In this document: one piece after another, positions 1-8,530 of the stretch | Layout of the letters: the number at the start of each line of letters is the position of its first letter | How positions within the stretch are numbered: position 1 is the stretch's first letter | NCBI RefSeq assembly: GCF_007644035.1 | Contig: NZ_VMTV02000134.1 | Location: 233,548-297,547, forward strand | From: Vogesella mureinivorans | GTDB taxonomy: Bacteria; Pseudomonadota; Gammaproteobacteria; Burkholderiales; Chromobacteriaceae | Reading direction: 5' to 3' | DNA: 64,000 nucleotides | Notes under the pieces: model-generated | Seen by the model: the letters and a program-made list of their open reading frames with translations, nothing else | The model's database searches: none | What the model was told of the DNA's origin: nothing | Translations under genes and position numbers: made by a program

Positions 1-662
1 CCGCTTTGCCATTGCTGCAGTAGCTGCTGGCGTAGCTGCTGCGCCAGCAGCAGGCCGCTATCGTTTGGCCGAAAGCTCAGTGCCGGCCATACCTCGCCCA
101 CGGCTTTGCTGGAGTCGTAGTTAAAATGGCTACTGCTGCCTTGCGCGCGCATGGCGTCTTCGCTGAGTGCCAGAAAGCTGAAGAAGTAGTTGGCGCGCCG
201 CGCGCGCAGCATGTCCAGTGCTTTGTCTATGCTGCTGACCTCTTCCCAGCGCAGCCTGGGGTTGTGCTGGATAAACGCGTGGTTAAAACCCCGCACGACC
301 AGCACGCGCTCGCCGGCGGGGGGGAGGTTGCCCGGGCCGGGTACCTTGTCACCCTGGCGCGTGATGAATACTTCGTAGTCGCGCACGCCCAGCGTCAGAA
401 AGTGGCTGTCGTGGCGGCGGCACAGCAGGTCGGCGGCAAACAGCTCGCCTTCGCCGCCGCGGTAGTAGCGCTCTACGGCGCGGGCCGGGGGCAGCAGGCG
501 CAGGGTGATGGCTTGTTGCTGCAGCTGCAAGCGCCCCAGCAGCTCGGGTATCCAGCCGTGGCCATTCCAGGCAAAGCCGGGCATGTCCAGTACCACGGCA
601 GTTACGGCCTGGGCGGGCGGGTGCAGGGCGGCAAGTAGCAGGGCAGTGAGCAAGTGGTGCAT
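1..662 (-). CDS. Periplasmic solute-binding-like protein, 3' end cut off by the window
   Basis: The reading frame starts at the ATG at 662 and runs off the left edge, giving about 220 residues with no stop. The first 20 or so residues (MHHLLTALLLAALHPPAQA) look like a Sec signal peptide. The body is reminiscent of small type-3 solute-binding-like proteins, with a RGFNHAF segment and a 'LDMLRARRANYFFSF' stretch resembling the second lobe, where a residue count selects the gene product. No transporter gene is adjacent, so it may be a stand-alone sensor or binding protein. It lies 42 bp downstream of the AraC/Ogt gene on the same strand. Family assignment is by overall look only; two other proteins of similar style lie at 30699-31454 and 63445-64000. 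Confidence 0.6.
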   Translation of the reverse strand, partial: MHHLLTALLLAALHPPAQAVTAVVLDMPGFAWNGHGWIPELLGRLQLQQQAITLRLLPPARAVERYYRGGEGELFAADLLCRRHDSHFLTLGVRDYEVFITRQGDKVPGPGNLPPAGERVLVVRGFNHAFIQHNPRLRWEEVSSIDKALDMLRARRANYFFSFLALSEDAMRAQGSSSHFNYDSSKAVGEVWPALSFRPNDSGLLLAQQLRQQLLQQWQS

Positions 663-704
663 GGCAGTCTCCCAGAGGGAGCTACCAGTGTAGGCGGCTT
701 AGAG

Positions 705-1583
705 TTATTGCTCGACACTTCTATAATTGTCCGTGCCAGCTTGCTGTGCAGCCTCCCAGCCTAATAGCGACAGTTTGCAGTTTTCCCCCCAGCGGTAGCC
801 GCCCAGTGCCCCGCTGGCGCGAATAACGCGGTGGCAGGGGATAAGCCAGGCGATCGGGTTGGCCCCTACGGCGCTGCCCACGGCGCGTGCTGTGCCGGGT
901 TTGCCTAGCGCCTGTGCCAGCTGGCCATAGCTGCACAGGCTGCCATACGGGATGGCCAGCAGCGCGCGCCAGACCTGCAGCTGGAAATTGCTACCGTGTA
1001 CATGCAGCCTCAGTGGCTGGCTGTCGTGTAGGTGCAGCGGCTGAAAGAGCTGCGCTACCAGCGCCTGGTGGCTGCCTGGCTGGTGTTGCAGCTGCGCCTG
1101 CGGCCAACGTTGCTGCAGCAGCATGTGTGCGGATGCAGGATCCGGCAGGGGCAGGAAATGCAGCAGGCACAGCCCGCGTGGTGTACTGGCGGCCAGCAGC
1201 GGGCCAAAGCGGCTGGGCTCGATGCTCCAGTGCAGCTGCAAGCTGGCGCCGCCGGCGCGCCACTCGCCGGGGGTCATGGCTTCCAGCGTGACAAACAGGT
1301 CGTGCAGGCGGCTGCTGCCGGACAGGCCCAGCTGGTGGGCTAGCGGCAGCAGTGCGGTACCTTGCTGCAAGCCTGCTTTGGCTGCCTCCAGCGTGATTTG
1401 CTGCAAAAAGCGTTTGGGGCTGATGCCGGCCCATTGCGTAAACAGGCGCTGCAGGTGGTATTCGGACAGGTTTAGCGTGCCGGCCAGCTGTGCCAGCGTG
1501 GGCTGGCTATGGGCATGCTGTATCAGATAGCGGATTGCCTGGGTGATGCGGTCTTCATCGCGGGGTGGGTGTGCACTGTGCAT
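705..1583 (-). CDS. AraC-type HTH / O6-methylguanine-DNA methyltransferase fusion (Ada-like, lacking the N-terminal zinc domain)
   Basis: The 292-residue protein has an N-terminal AraC-type helix-turn-helix (about residues 12-110) followed by an Ogt-type methyltransferase domain. The active-site motif PCHRV is present, with the acceptor cysteine at about residue 250, followed by GALGGYRWG. It should remove alkyl groups from O6-alkylguanine in one stoichiometric step and may regulate its own expression. Full-length E. coli Ada has an additional N-terminal zinc domain that repairs methylphosphotriesters; that domain is absent here. The start at 1583 is chosen because AGGAGG lies 5 nt upstream; an in-frame ATG at 1601 lacks such a site. 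The role is well supported by the motif; the exact regulatory function is inference. Confidence 0.88.
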   Translation of the reverse strand: MHSAHPPRDEDRITQAIRYLIQHAHSQPTLAQLAGTLNLSEYHLQRLFTQWAGISPKRFLQQITLEAAKAGLQQGTALLPLAHQLGLSGSSRLHDLFVTLEAMTPGEWRAGGASLQLHWSIEPSRFGPLLAASTPRGLCLLHFLPLPDPASAHMLLQQRWPQAQLQHQPGSHQALVAQLFQPLHLHDSQPLRLHVHGSNFQLQVWRALLAIPYGSLCSYGQLAQALGKPGTARAVGSAVGANPIAWLIPCHRVIRASGALGGYRWGENCKLSLLGWEAAQQAGTDNYRSVEQ

Positions 1584-1666
1584 GCCGGCCTCCTGGGTCA
1601 TGCTGGCAGTGTAGGGAGCCTGTGCCGCGCGGGCGACCCGATTCTTGCCATGTTGGCCGCAGGCAA

Positions 1667-1693
1667 GAAAAAACCCCGGTTCGCAAACCGGGG
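1667..1693 (-). terminator. Intrinsic terminator after ysxC
   Basis: On the minus strand an 8-bp stem CCCCGGTT/AACCGGGG with a 4-nt loop is followed by six T residues. It lies about 75 bp beyond the ysxC stop. Confidence 0.85.
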
Positions 1694-1765
1694 CCAATGC
1701 CTTGGCAGGCTCCCGCTCAGGGAGGTGAAGCGGGAAGGAGCGTGGCTCCTGTTTGCTTTGACGCC

Positions 1766-2407
1766 TTAGTCGGGGAAAGTTTCATCGATATCGTCAAATT
1801 GTTCTTCTTGCGGCATCGGGCAGGCGGCAAACCAGCCTTCCACAATGCCTGCTACTTCTTCGGTACCGGTCTTTTTGGAGCTGGAAAACAGCTGCAGGGT
1901 GATATTGGGGTAGTCAGCCAGCTGTTTCTTGACCGAGGACAGAACCTTCTGTTGTTCCTGGCGCGACAATTTGTCGGCTTTGGACAACAGAATGTGTACC
2001 GGGCGCTGGGTGACGGTAAAGAACTCGATCATCTTCCAGTCCAGCTCCTTGAGCGGGTGGCGCGAGTCCATGATCAGCAGCAGGCCCACGATGCTGTCGC
2101 GGGTTTGCAGGTACTGGCCCAGCAGAGCTACCCAGTGTACGCGGATGGCTTCGGGCACTTCGGCGTAGCCGTAGCCGGGCAAATCCACCAGGAAACGCTC
2201 CTGGCCCAGGTCGAAAAAGTTGATGTGCTGCGTGCGGCCAGGGGTTTTGGAAACGTAGGCCAGGCGGGTACGATTGCACAGGGTATTGATAGCGCTGGAC
2301 TTGCCGGCGTTAGAGCGGCCAACAAAGGCCACCTCGCAACGCGTGGGTGGCAAATCCTTGAGGTGGTTTACGGTTGTGAAAAACCGTGCATTCTGAAAGA
2401 TCGACAT
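1766..2407 (-). CDS. engB: Ribosome biogenesis GTP-binding protein YsxC/YihA (EngB)
   Basis: This 213-residue protein is an essential-type TRAFAC GTPase that acts in assembly of the large ribosomal subunit. The P-loop GRSNAGKSS sits at residues 30-38, the G3 motif is [10 protein letters not shown], and the G4 motif is SKADK. Length matches the family. The start [10 protein letters not shown] is typical. It is divergent from the cytochrome c4 gene, an arrangement I recall from Neisseriales and related betaproteobacteria. A strong terminator follows at 1667-1693. The N-terminal 22 residues precede the G domain and the C-terminal tail is acidic ([11 protein letters not shown]), which is common in this family. 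Confidence 0.95.
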   Translation of the reverse strand: MSIFQNARFFTTVNHLKDLPPTRCEVAFVGRSNAGKSSAINTLCNRTRLAYVSKTPGRTQHINFFDLGQERFLVDLPGYGYAEVPEAIRVHWVALLGQYLQTRDSIVGLLLIMDSRHPLKELDWKMIEFFTVTQRPVHILLSKADKLSRQEQQKVLSSVKKQLADYPNITLQLFSSSKKTGTEEVAGIVEGWFAACPMPQEEQFDDIDETFPD

Positions 2408-2498
2408 AGTAGTAAGGGCAAAGTCAATTGATATAGAATAGCAGGTTTGAAATTGCCACCTTTACAGATATTTACGCTATCTCTCATTAGGAGCGACC

Positions 2499-3119
2499 AT
2501 GAAACGTAACATGCTGTTGGCTATCGCTGCTGCTACCTTTGCAGCCAGTGCTATGGCCTCCACCCCGGCAGCGCCTGCCAAAGGCGACCCGGTCAAGGGC
2601 AAAGCCATCGCTGACCAGGTATGTGCTGCCTGTCACGGTGCGGACGGCAACAGCGTGGCTTCTGCCAACCCGACGCTGGCCGGCCAGCACGCCAAATATA
2701 TCGAAAGCCAGCTGAAGGCTTTCAAATCCGGCGAGCGCAAGAACCCGATCATGATGGGGATGGCTGCACCGCTGACCCCGGCTGACATGGCCAACGTGGC
2801 TGCATATTTCAGCAGCCAGAAAGTCAAACCGCGCGAAGCGGCAGACAAGAGCCAGATGCCACTGGGCAAGAAAATCTACACCGCAGGCAACCCGGCCACC
2901 AAAGTACCGGCCTGTATGGCTTGCCACGGCCCGGCAGGTAAAGGCTTCCCGGATCAGTACCCGGCAGTAGGCAGCCAGCACGCGGCGTATATCGCCAAGC
3001 AGCTGGCCGACTTCAAAGCCGGTACCGACCGCAAGAATGCGGTCATGCACGATATCGCCATGCGTCTGACCGACGCCGAAGTGAAGGCGGTATCCGAATA
3101 CATGTCCGGTCTCCGTTAA
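2499..3119 (+). CDS. Dihaem cytochrome c4
   Basis: The 206-residue precursor has a signal peptide of about 20 residues ending AMA, so the mature protein is periplasmic. Two haem-binding motifs are visible, CAACH at residues 42-46 and CMACH at 139-143, in two homologous halves (each with a GQHAKYI- or SQHAAYI-like segment). This is the classic duplicated cytochrome c4 architecture, an electron donor to terminal oxidases such as cbb3. The genes for covalent haem attachment (ResB/ResC) follow directly, which fits. A good Shine-Dalgarno (TTAGGAG) precedes the ATG. It is followed by a terminator at 3148-3170. Confidence 0.95.
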   Translation: MKRNMLLAIAAATFAASAMASTPAAPAKGDPVKGKAIADQVCAACHGADGNSVASANPTLAGQHAKYIESQLKAFKSGERKNPIMMGMAAPLTPADMANVAAYFSSQKVKPREAADKSQMPLGKKIYTAGNPATKVPACMACHGPAGKGFPDQYPAVGSQHAAYIAKQLADFKAGTDRKNAVMHDIAMRLTDAEVKAVSEYMSGLR

Positions 3120-3147
3120 GCGCAACTTTTTCGCGCAGATACGTTCC

Positions 3148-3170
3148 AAAGGGGGCTTTGCGCCCCCTTT
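3148..3170 (+). terminator. Terminator hairpin after cytochrome c4
   Basis: A 9-bp stem AAAGGGGGC/GCCCCCTTT with a 5-nt loop ends in three T residues. It separates the cytochrome gene from resB, so resBC probably has either read-through or its own promoter. Confidence 0.7.
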
Positions 3171-3188
3171 GTCGCGTTTGAAACCAAA

Positions 3189-5210
3189 ATGAACAGCCAA
3201 AAAAAACCTGCGTCACCCGGCTATCGCCTGTACGAGCTGCTCAGCTCCATGCGGTTTGCCATTGGTCTGCTGACCATTCTCTCCATCGCATCGGTCATCG
3301 GTACCGTACTCAAGCAGAACGAGCCCTACCCTAACTATGCCTTCGAGTTTGGCCAGTTCTGGTTCAAGGCATTCGAGTACCTGGGCTTGTACGACGTTTA
3401 CCATTCGGCCTGGTTTCTCACCATTCTGGCCTTTCTGGTGACCTCTACCACGCTGTGCATCGTGCGTAATGGCCCGGTGTTCCTGCGCGACATGAAGGGC
3501 TTCCGCGAAAAAGCCGCCGAAGGCTCGCTCAAGGCCATGAAACACAGCCGCGAGTTGGCCGTGTCGCTGGATGAAGCCCAGGCCGTGGCGCTGATCCAGC
3601 AACGGGGCATGCGTTACAAACGCAGCCAGCGCGACGATGGCAGCATTGTGTTGGCCGCCAAAAAGGGTAGCGGCAGCAAGCTGGGCTATTTCTTTGCCCA
3701 CATCGCCATGGTGGTGATCTGTATCGGCGGCCTGATGGATGGCAACCTGCCGCTGAAAATCGGCGAGCTTACCGGCAGCATCGTGCCGGAAACCCGCGAG
3801 CTGCCACAGGGGCAGATACCGGCACAAAGCCGGCTGGGGGCCAATAACCTGTCCTTCCGTGGCAGCGTGACCGTGGTGGAAAACAAAAGCGCCGACGTGA
3901 TTTTCATGAACAGCGGCAAGGGCTACCTGGTACAGGAGCTGCCCTTTATCGTGACGCTGAAGAAGTTCCATGTGGACTACTACAGCAACGGCATGCCCAA
4001 GCTGTTTGCCAGCGATATTGTGGTTACCGACAAGGCCAGCGGCAAGGAAACCCCGGCCACCGTGAAGGTGAACCACCCCATGATCGTGGATGGCGTGGCC
4101 ATCTATCAGGCCAGCTTTGGCGATGGCGGCTCGCCGCTGGAGCTGAAAGCCTGGAACCTGGCCCAACCGCAAAGCGCTGCCAGCGAGATAAAAGGCGTGT
4201 CGCTGAACAGCCAGCCACTGCGTGTGAATGGCCAGGACTACCAGCTGGAGTTTGGCGACCTGCGCGTGTTCAACATCGAAAACATGGGCAAGCGCGAGGC
4301 AGACGGCAAAACCCTGCAGCAGCGCATGCACGACGTGCGCGAAGTGAAGCAGGACACCAAAAACCTGAAAAACGTCGGCCCGTCCATTACCTACAAGCTG
4401 CGTGACAGCCACGGCCAGGCGCGCGAATTCCATCATTACATGGCACCGATGGAGCAAGAAGGCGCGCTGTACCAGATTGCCGGTGTGCGCAGCGAAGTGG
4501 CGCAGCCCTTCCAGTACCTGCGTATTCCGCTGGATGACGAGCTGAAAATCGATAGCTTCATGCGCCTGCAGGCCGCGCTGAAAAACCCGGTGCTGTACGA
4601 CGAGATTGCCCGCCGTACCACCGCCAAGGCCATGCAGGGCGCGGCGATCAGCCCGGCCATGGAAAAGCAGTTTGGCGATAGCGTGAAGTGGATTTTGGCG
4701 CGCTTTGGCGAGGGCGGTTTTGTGGCGCTGGAGAAATTCCTGGACGCCAAGGTACCCGCCGACAAGCGCCAGGCGATTGCGCAGACCTATATCAAGATCC
4801 TGCAGGGCGCGGTGATCGACGTGATGGCGGTCGCGCAGGAAAAAGCCGGCCTGAAACCGTGGCCGCAGGACGAAAAGCACTACCGCTTCCTGCTGGATAG
4901 CCTGGTGACGGTCAGCGCCTTCAACGATTACAAGGCACCGCTTTATCTGGAGCTGCAGGGCTTTGATCAGGTACAGTCGTCCGGCCTGCAAATGACGCGC
5001 TCGCCGGGCAAAAACCTGGTGTACCTGGGTTCGCTGATGCTGGTCATCGGCATCATCCTGATGTTCTATGTGCGCGAAGTACGGCTGTGGCTGGTGCTGC
5101 GTGCCGGTAGCGTGCGTGTGGCCATGAGCTCGAACCGCCACAACCGCGACCTGGACGAAGATTTCGATAAAATTGTGGGTGCCCTGAGCCCGCGAGCAGG
5201 AGAGGTATGA
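3189..5210 (+). CDS. resB: System II cytochrome c biogenesis protein ResB (Ccs1)
   Basis: This 673-residue membrane protein has the ResB-family layout: transmembrane segments near residues 18-40, 70-95 and 160-180, a large periplasmic domain, and a last transmembrane segment near residue 610-630 (LVYLGSLMLVIGIILMFYV). Together with ResC it exports haem and ligates it to apocytochrome CXXCH motifs in the periplasm. The stop codon overlaps the resC start (ATGA), so the two are translationally coupled. The long insertion between about residues 360 and 580 is usual for betaproteobacterial ResB. It is adjacent to a dihaem cytochrome, a plausible client. Confidence 0.93.
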   Translation: MNSQKKPASPGYRLYELLSSMRFAIGLLTILSIASVIGTVLKQNEPYPNYAFEFGQFWFKAFEYLGLYDVYHSAWFLTILAFLVTSTTLCIVRNGPVFLRDMKGFREKAAEGSLKAMKHSRELAVSLDEAQAVALIQQRGMRYKRSQRDDGSIVLAAKKGSGSKLGYFFAHIAMVVICIGGLMDGNLPLKIGELTGSIVPETRELPQGQIPAQSRLGANNLSFRGSVTVVENKSADVIFMNSGKGYLVQELPFIVTLKKFHVDYYSNGMPKLFASDIVVTDKASGKETPATVKVNHPMIVDGVAIYQASFGDGGSPLELKAWNLAQPQSAASEIKGVSLNSQPLRVNGQDYQLEFGDLRVFNIENMGKREADGKTLQQRMHDVREVKQDTKNLKNVGPSITYKLRDSHGQAREFHHYMAPMEQEGALYQIAGVRSEVAQPFQYLRIPLDDELKIDSFMRLQAALKNPVLYDEIARRTTAKAMQGAAISPAMEKQFGDSVKWILARFGEGGFVALEKFLDAKVPADKRQAIAQTYIKILQGAVIDVMAVAQEKAGLKPWPQDEKHYRFLLDSLVTVSAFNDYKAPLYLELQGFDQVQSSGLQMTRSPGKNLVYLGSLMLVIGIILMFYVREVRLWLVLRAGSVRVAMSSNRHNRDLDEDFDKIVGALSPRAGEV

Positions 5211-6343
5211 TGGAGCTGCTAATGCAACAACCGTTCTATAAGCGACTGAACCTGGCCGACTGGCTGTTTGCCCTGTTCATTGCCGTGGTCACCGGCTACA
5301 CCTTCAGCCTGTACGGCAGCAGGATGGACATCTACGAAGACCTGATCCTGCTGGGTAGCGGTGCGGGTATCGTGGCGCTGGGCTGGTTCTGGGGCAGCTG
5401 GCGCTGGTTCTTCCCGCTGGCCGGTGCCATGTCGCTGCTGGCCATCGAGCTGTACGACCACAACCTGGCCCGTGCCGGCGAGAGCTTTGGCCTGAAATAC
5501 CTGCTTTCCAGCCAGTCGTCCTTCATGTGGATGTGCACGCTGTTCTTCCTGGCTACCGCCATTTACTGGGCAGGTCTGCTGTCGCGCTCTGACATGCTGA
5601 ACCGTATCGGTAGCGGCCTTACCTGGGCGGCCTCTGCCTTTGCGCTGGCCGGCCTGTTTACCCGCTGGTACGAAAGCTACCTGATTGCGCCGGACGTTGG
5701 CCGCATCCCGGTGTCCAACCTGTACGAAGTGTTCATCCTGTTCTGTCTGATTACCGCGCTGATGTACCTGTACTACGAGGCCAAGTTTGCTGCGCGCCAG
5801 CTGGGTGCCTTCGTGCTGCTGGTGATCTCGGCGGCGGTAGGCTTCATCCTGTGGTACACCTTCGACCGCCAGGCGCACACCATCCAGCCGCTGATTCCGG
5901 CGCTGCAATCGTGGTGGATGAAGATTCACGTGCCGGCCAACTTTGTCGGCTACGGCGCGTTTGCCCTGTCGGCCATGCTGGGCGTGGCGCAGCTGCTGTC
6001 GCGCCGAGGCATCCTGACCGACAAGCTGCCCAAGGCCGAAGTGATCGATGAAATGATGTACAAGGCCATTTCGGTGGGCTTCCTGTTCTTCACCATCGCC
6101 ACCATCCTGGGCGCGATGTGGGCGGCGGATGCCTGGGGCGGCTACTGGAGCTGGGACCCGAAAGAAACCTGGGCGCTGATCGTGTGGCTGAACTACGCCG
6201 CCTGGCTGCACGTGCGGCTGGTAAAAGGCTGGCGTGGCGAGCCGCTGGCGTGGTGGGCGGTGATCGGCTTGCTGGTCACTACCTTTGCCTTTATCGGCGT
6301 GAACATGTTCCTGTCCGGCCTGCATTCCTACGGCTCGCTGTAA
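5207..6343 (+). CDS. resC: System II cytochrome c biogenesis protein ResC (CcsA)
   Basis: The 378-residue protein is an integral membrane haem handler with the CcsA tryptophan-rich motif WGGYWSWDPKETW near residues 310-322. Conserved periplasmic histidines that would ligand haem are in the same half. At least eight hydrophobic segments can be seen. It begins with the ATG that overlaps the resB stop; an internal ATG at codon 6 (MQQPFYK) is an alternative start. It functions with ResB as the cytochrome c synthetase. A 17-bp stem terminator follows at 6352. Confidence 0.95.
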   Translation: MMELLMQQPFYKRLNLADWLFALFIAVVTGYTFSLYGSRMDIYEDLILLGSGAGIVALGWFWGSWRWFFPLAGAMSLLAIELYDHNLARAGESFGLKYLLSSQSSFMWMCTLFFLATAIYWAGLLSRSDMLNRIGSGLTWAASAFALAGLFTRWYESYLIAPDVGRIPVSNLYEVFILFCLITALMYLYYEAKFAARQLGAFVLLVISAAVGFILWYTFDRQAHTIQPLIPALQSWWMKIHVPANFVGYGAFALSAMLGVAQLLSRRGILTDKLPKAEVIDEMMYKAISVGFLFFTIATILGAMWAADAWGGYWSWDPKETWALIVWLNYAAWLHVRLVKGWRGEPLAWWAVIGLLVTTFAFIGVNMFLSGLHSYGSL

Positions 6344-6351
6344 GCTGGCCA

Positions 6352-6394
6352 GCACAAACAAAAACCGGGGCGATGCTCCGGTTTTTGTTTGTGC
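6352..6394. terminator. Long-stem bidirectional terminator after resC
   Basis: A perfect 17-bp stem (GCACAAACAAAAACCGG and its complement) encloses a 9-nt loop. The arms contain A5/T5 tracts, so it can terminate in both directions. Confidence 0.85.
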
Positions 6395-6442
6395 GGTCGC
6401 CTATGGTATATCTAGCGCATCCCGCTCCTATCGTATGCCACC

Positions 6443-6857
6443 ATGCCGACACCGACCCCTCTACCGCCCAGCGATATCCGGCGCGACCCGTCAATACAGC
6501 ACTTGCTTGGCCGCATGCCGCAGGACATTGCCGATACGTTTACCGAGGCGCAGCTGGCCAGCCTCAGGCTAGCCCTGGGCGCGCGTAGCTGGGGCCGCCA
6601 TGCGGTAGATGTGCGCGGTACGGTTGTGTTCTGGCGCTGGCGCTACTACTACGTATTCCTGTTAGGTAGAAACCGGCGCGAGTTGACCCGGCGGGAAAAG
6701 CAGCTGTCCCTGCTGCTGCAAGCGGTGTTTTTGTCTGCTCTTACTGTCTACCCTGCTAGGCTTGCTGGTGCTGTATCTGGTGAAGTCGGCGCTGGGAATC
6801 GACCTGTTCCCGGGTTTTTCGCTGGGCATCTGGAGCTGGTTCAAACAGCAATTTTAG
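6443..6857 (+). pseudogene. Small inner-membrane protein, reading frame broken by an apparent one-base change
   Basis: From the ATG at 6443 a plausible protein runs for about 95 residues (RMPQDIADTFTEAQLASL... and a WRYYYVFLLGRNRRE segment), then the frame goes into low-quality sequence and stops at 6877. In the alternative frame, immediately after the T5 tract at about 6728-6732, there is a clean transmembrane segment (LLLLSTLLGLLVLYLV) followed by KSALGIDLFPGFSLGIWSWF and a stop at 6855-6857. Four T residues instead of five would join the two parts into one protein of about 138 residues. I do not recognise the family; the layout (soluble N-terminus, basic patch, C-terminal membrane helix) suggests a small inner-membrane protein. 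Either a sequencing error in a homopolymer or a true lesion. Confidence 0.6.
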
Positions 6858-6958
6858 GTGCGGGGTTTGTGTGCTAGATCAAATGGCTTTCCCCATGATG
6901 GGCATAGCATGGTTCTGACGCCGCGCCGCTAGCGCGCTACCCCACCAAGGAGAAAGCC

Positions 6959-7183
6959 ATGTTCCCGGAATTTCGTGATCTGATCAGCAAGCTGAAAACC
7001 GAAGACGCCCACTTTACCCGCCTGTTCGACAAGCACAATGAGCTGGACCAGCACATCAAGAATGTCGAAAACCGCATCGAGTCCGGCTCGGCGGTAGATA
7101 TCGAAAACCTGAAAAAAGAAAAGCTGAAGCTCAAAGACGAGCTGTATGTGATCTTGAAAGCCAAAGCCGCCGAAGTGCTGTAA
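6959..7183 (+). CDS. YdcH family (DUF465) small coiled-coil protein
   Basis: The 74-residue protein is almost entirely charged alpha-helix. It carries the family signature: a start like MFPEFRDLISKLK, then FTRLFDKHNELDQHIKNVE, and a C-terminal LKKEKLKLKDELYVIL. The function of this family is not established. A strong Shine-Dalgarno (AAGGAG) lies 6 nt before the ATG. It is a single-gene unit closed by the bidirectional terminator at 7191-7233. Confidence 0.9.
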   Translation: MFPEFRDLISKLKTEDAHFTRLFDKHNELDQHIKNVENRIESGSAVDIENLKKEKLKLKDELYVILKAKAAEVL

Positions 7184-7190
7184 GCCCCGG

Positions 7191-7233
7191 CCACAAAAAA
7201 GCCCGCAGCCAGTGCCTGCGGGCTTTTTTGTGG
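7191..7233. terminator. Bidirectional terminator between ydcH-like gene and diguanylate cyclase
   Basis: An 18-bp stem (CCACAAAAAAGCCCGCAG and its complement) with a 7-nt loop has A6 and T6 tracts in its arms. It lies between two convergent genes. Confidence 0.92.
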
Positions 7234-7234
7234 G

Positions 7235-8386
7235 CTAGCCTAGCCAGACCAGCTGGTTACGCCCTGCCGATTTGGCACGGTAGAGCCGGCTGTCGGCCAG
7301 CTCGAACAGCTCGCGCCAGTCGTCCAGATGCTGGGGTACCAGGCTGGCGACGCCAATGCTGGCACTGAGCGCACTGCTCGGCTTGCCCGGCTCCAGCAAA
7401 ATGGTATTGATCTGCTGGCATAGCTTGCTGGCGACCTCGCGTGCGCCGTGCACATGGGTGTCCGGCAATAGCAGGCAAAACTCCTCGCCGCCAAAACGGC
7501 CAAAAATATCGGCGGTACGCACGTGCTCGGGAATCAGCTCCGCCAGCGCCTTCAGCGCCATATCGCCGCGGCTGTGGCCATAGGTATCGTTGATGCGCTT
7601 GAAGTGGTCCAGGTCTATCATCAGCAAGGCCAGCGGGCGCCGCTGGCGGGCGTGCTGTGCGCAAGCCTTGCGCGCCAGCTCTTCGAAGCTGCGGCGGTTG
7701 AAGATGCCGGTCAGCGGGTCCAGCGTGGCCAGCGTGCGCAGCACCGCCAGCTCCTGCTCCTTGCCGATGGCACTAAAGCACAGCGCCAGCAGCGGCGTGG
7801 CCACCAGTACCGGTAGCAGTAATAGCGGGCCGATCTCGTACACGATGAACGCCGGGTCGCTGGCACCCAGGTGCAGGGCGTACAGCAGCATATAGGTGGT
7901 GGCCAAAGCGCACAGGCCACCCGCCAGCTTGACAGGGAAAGGCCGCTCGGCCTGCAGCAATAGCAGCGCGGCCAGGCTGCCCAGATACAGGGCGGCCACC
8001 CCCAGCGCCATGGCCAGGTGCACATAGTAGACATGCGGCGGCATGGCGAGCAGCAGGCAAGCCAATAGCAGCATCAAGCCCGCGCCAAAGGGCCGCCGGC
8101 CTTGCAGCGGAATCGGCGTACGTAGCAGGCGGGCAAAGCTGCCCAGCAGCCAGCTGCCTTTGAGCAGCAGTAACAGGCAGGCCAGCAGCGCTGTATAGAG
8201 CGACGGCAGGTAGGGCGAGTACAGCAGCGTCAGATAAAGCCCTGCCCCTGCCAGATGCGCCCCTGCCCAGCGGTCGTAAATGCCTTTGCGGCTACGTTGG
8301 CCGCGCAGCAGCCAGACGGTGGTACCGCAAACCAGATAAATCAGCAGCAGGCACAGCTGGAGCGTGGCTGAGTGAACGATTTCCAT
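7235..8386 (-). CDS. Membrane-bound diguanylate cyclase (GGDEF domain)
   Basis: The 383-residue protein has six or more hydrophobic segments in residues 1-205 and a C-terminal GGDEF domain from about residue 215. The active-site motif reads RFGGEEF, a functional variant, and upstream LDHFKRINDTYGH is the metal-binding part. It should make cyclic di-GMP from two GTP at the inner membrane, in response to an unknown signal sensed by the membrane domain. No RxxD inhibitory site was verified. It stands alone, divergent from rsuA. Confidence 0.92.
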   Translation of the reverse strand: MEIVHSATLQLCLLLIYLVCGTTVWLLRGQRSRKGIYDRWAGAHLAGAGLYLTLLYSPYLPSLYTALLACLLLLLKGSWLLGSFARLLRTPIPLQGRRPFGAGLMLLLACLLLAMPPHVYYVHLAMALGVAALYLGSLAALLLLQAERPFPVKLAGGLCALATTYMLLYALHLGASDPAFIVYEIGPLLLLPVLVATPLLALCFSAIGKEQELAVLRTLATLDPLTGIFNRRSFEELARKACAQHARQRRPLALLMIDLDHFKRINDTYGHSRGDMALKALAELIPEHVRTADIFGRFGGEEFCLLLPDTHVHGAREVASKLCQQINTILLEPGKPSSALSASIGVASLVPQHLDDWRELFELADSRLYRAKSAGRNQLVWLG

Positions 8387-8530
8387 CGAGTACTAAGTTG
8401 TTTAAGAGATGCTTACTAATAGATGGGTGGAATAGTAACACGCTCTGCAGGATAAATGTGACGAGGGGCGCATGCCATGTTATTGAATTTCAAGGAAAGT
8501 CTGCAGGACAGGCAGTGATAGAATACGCGC

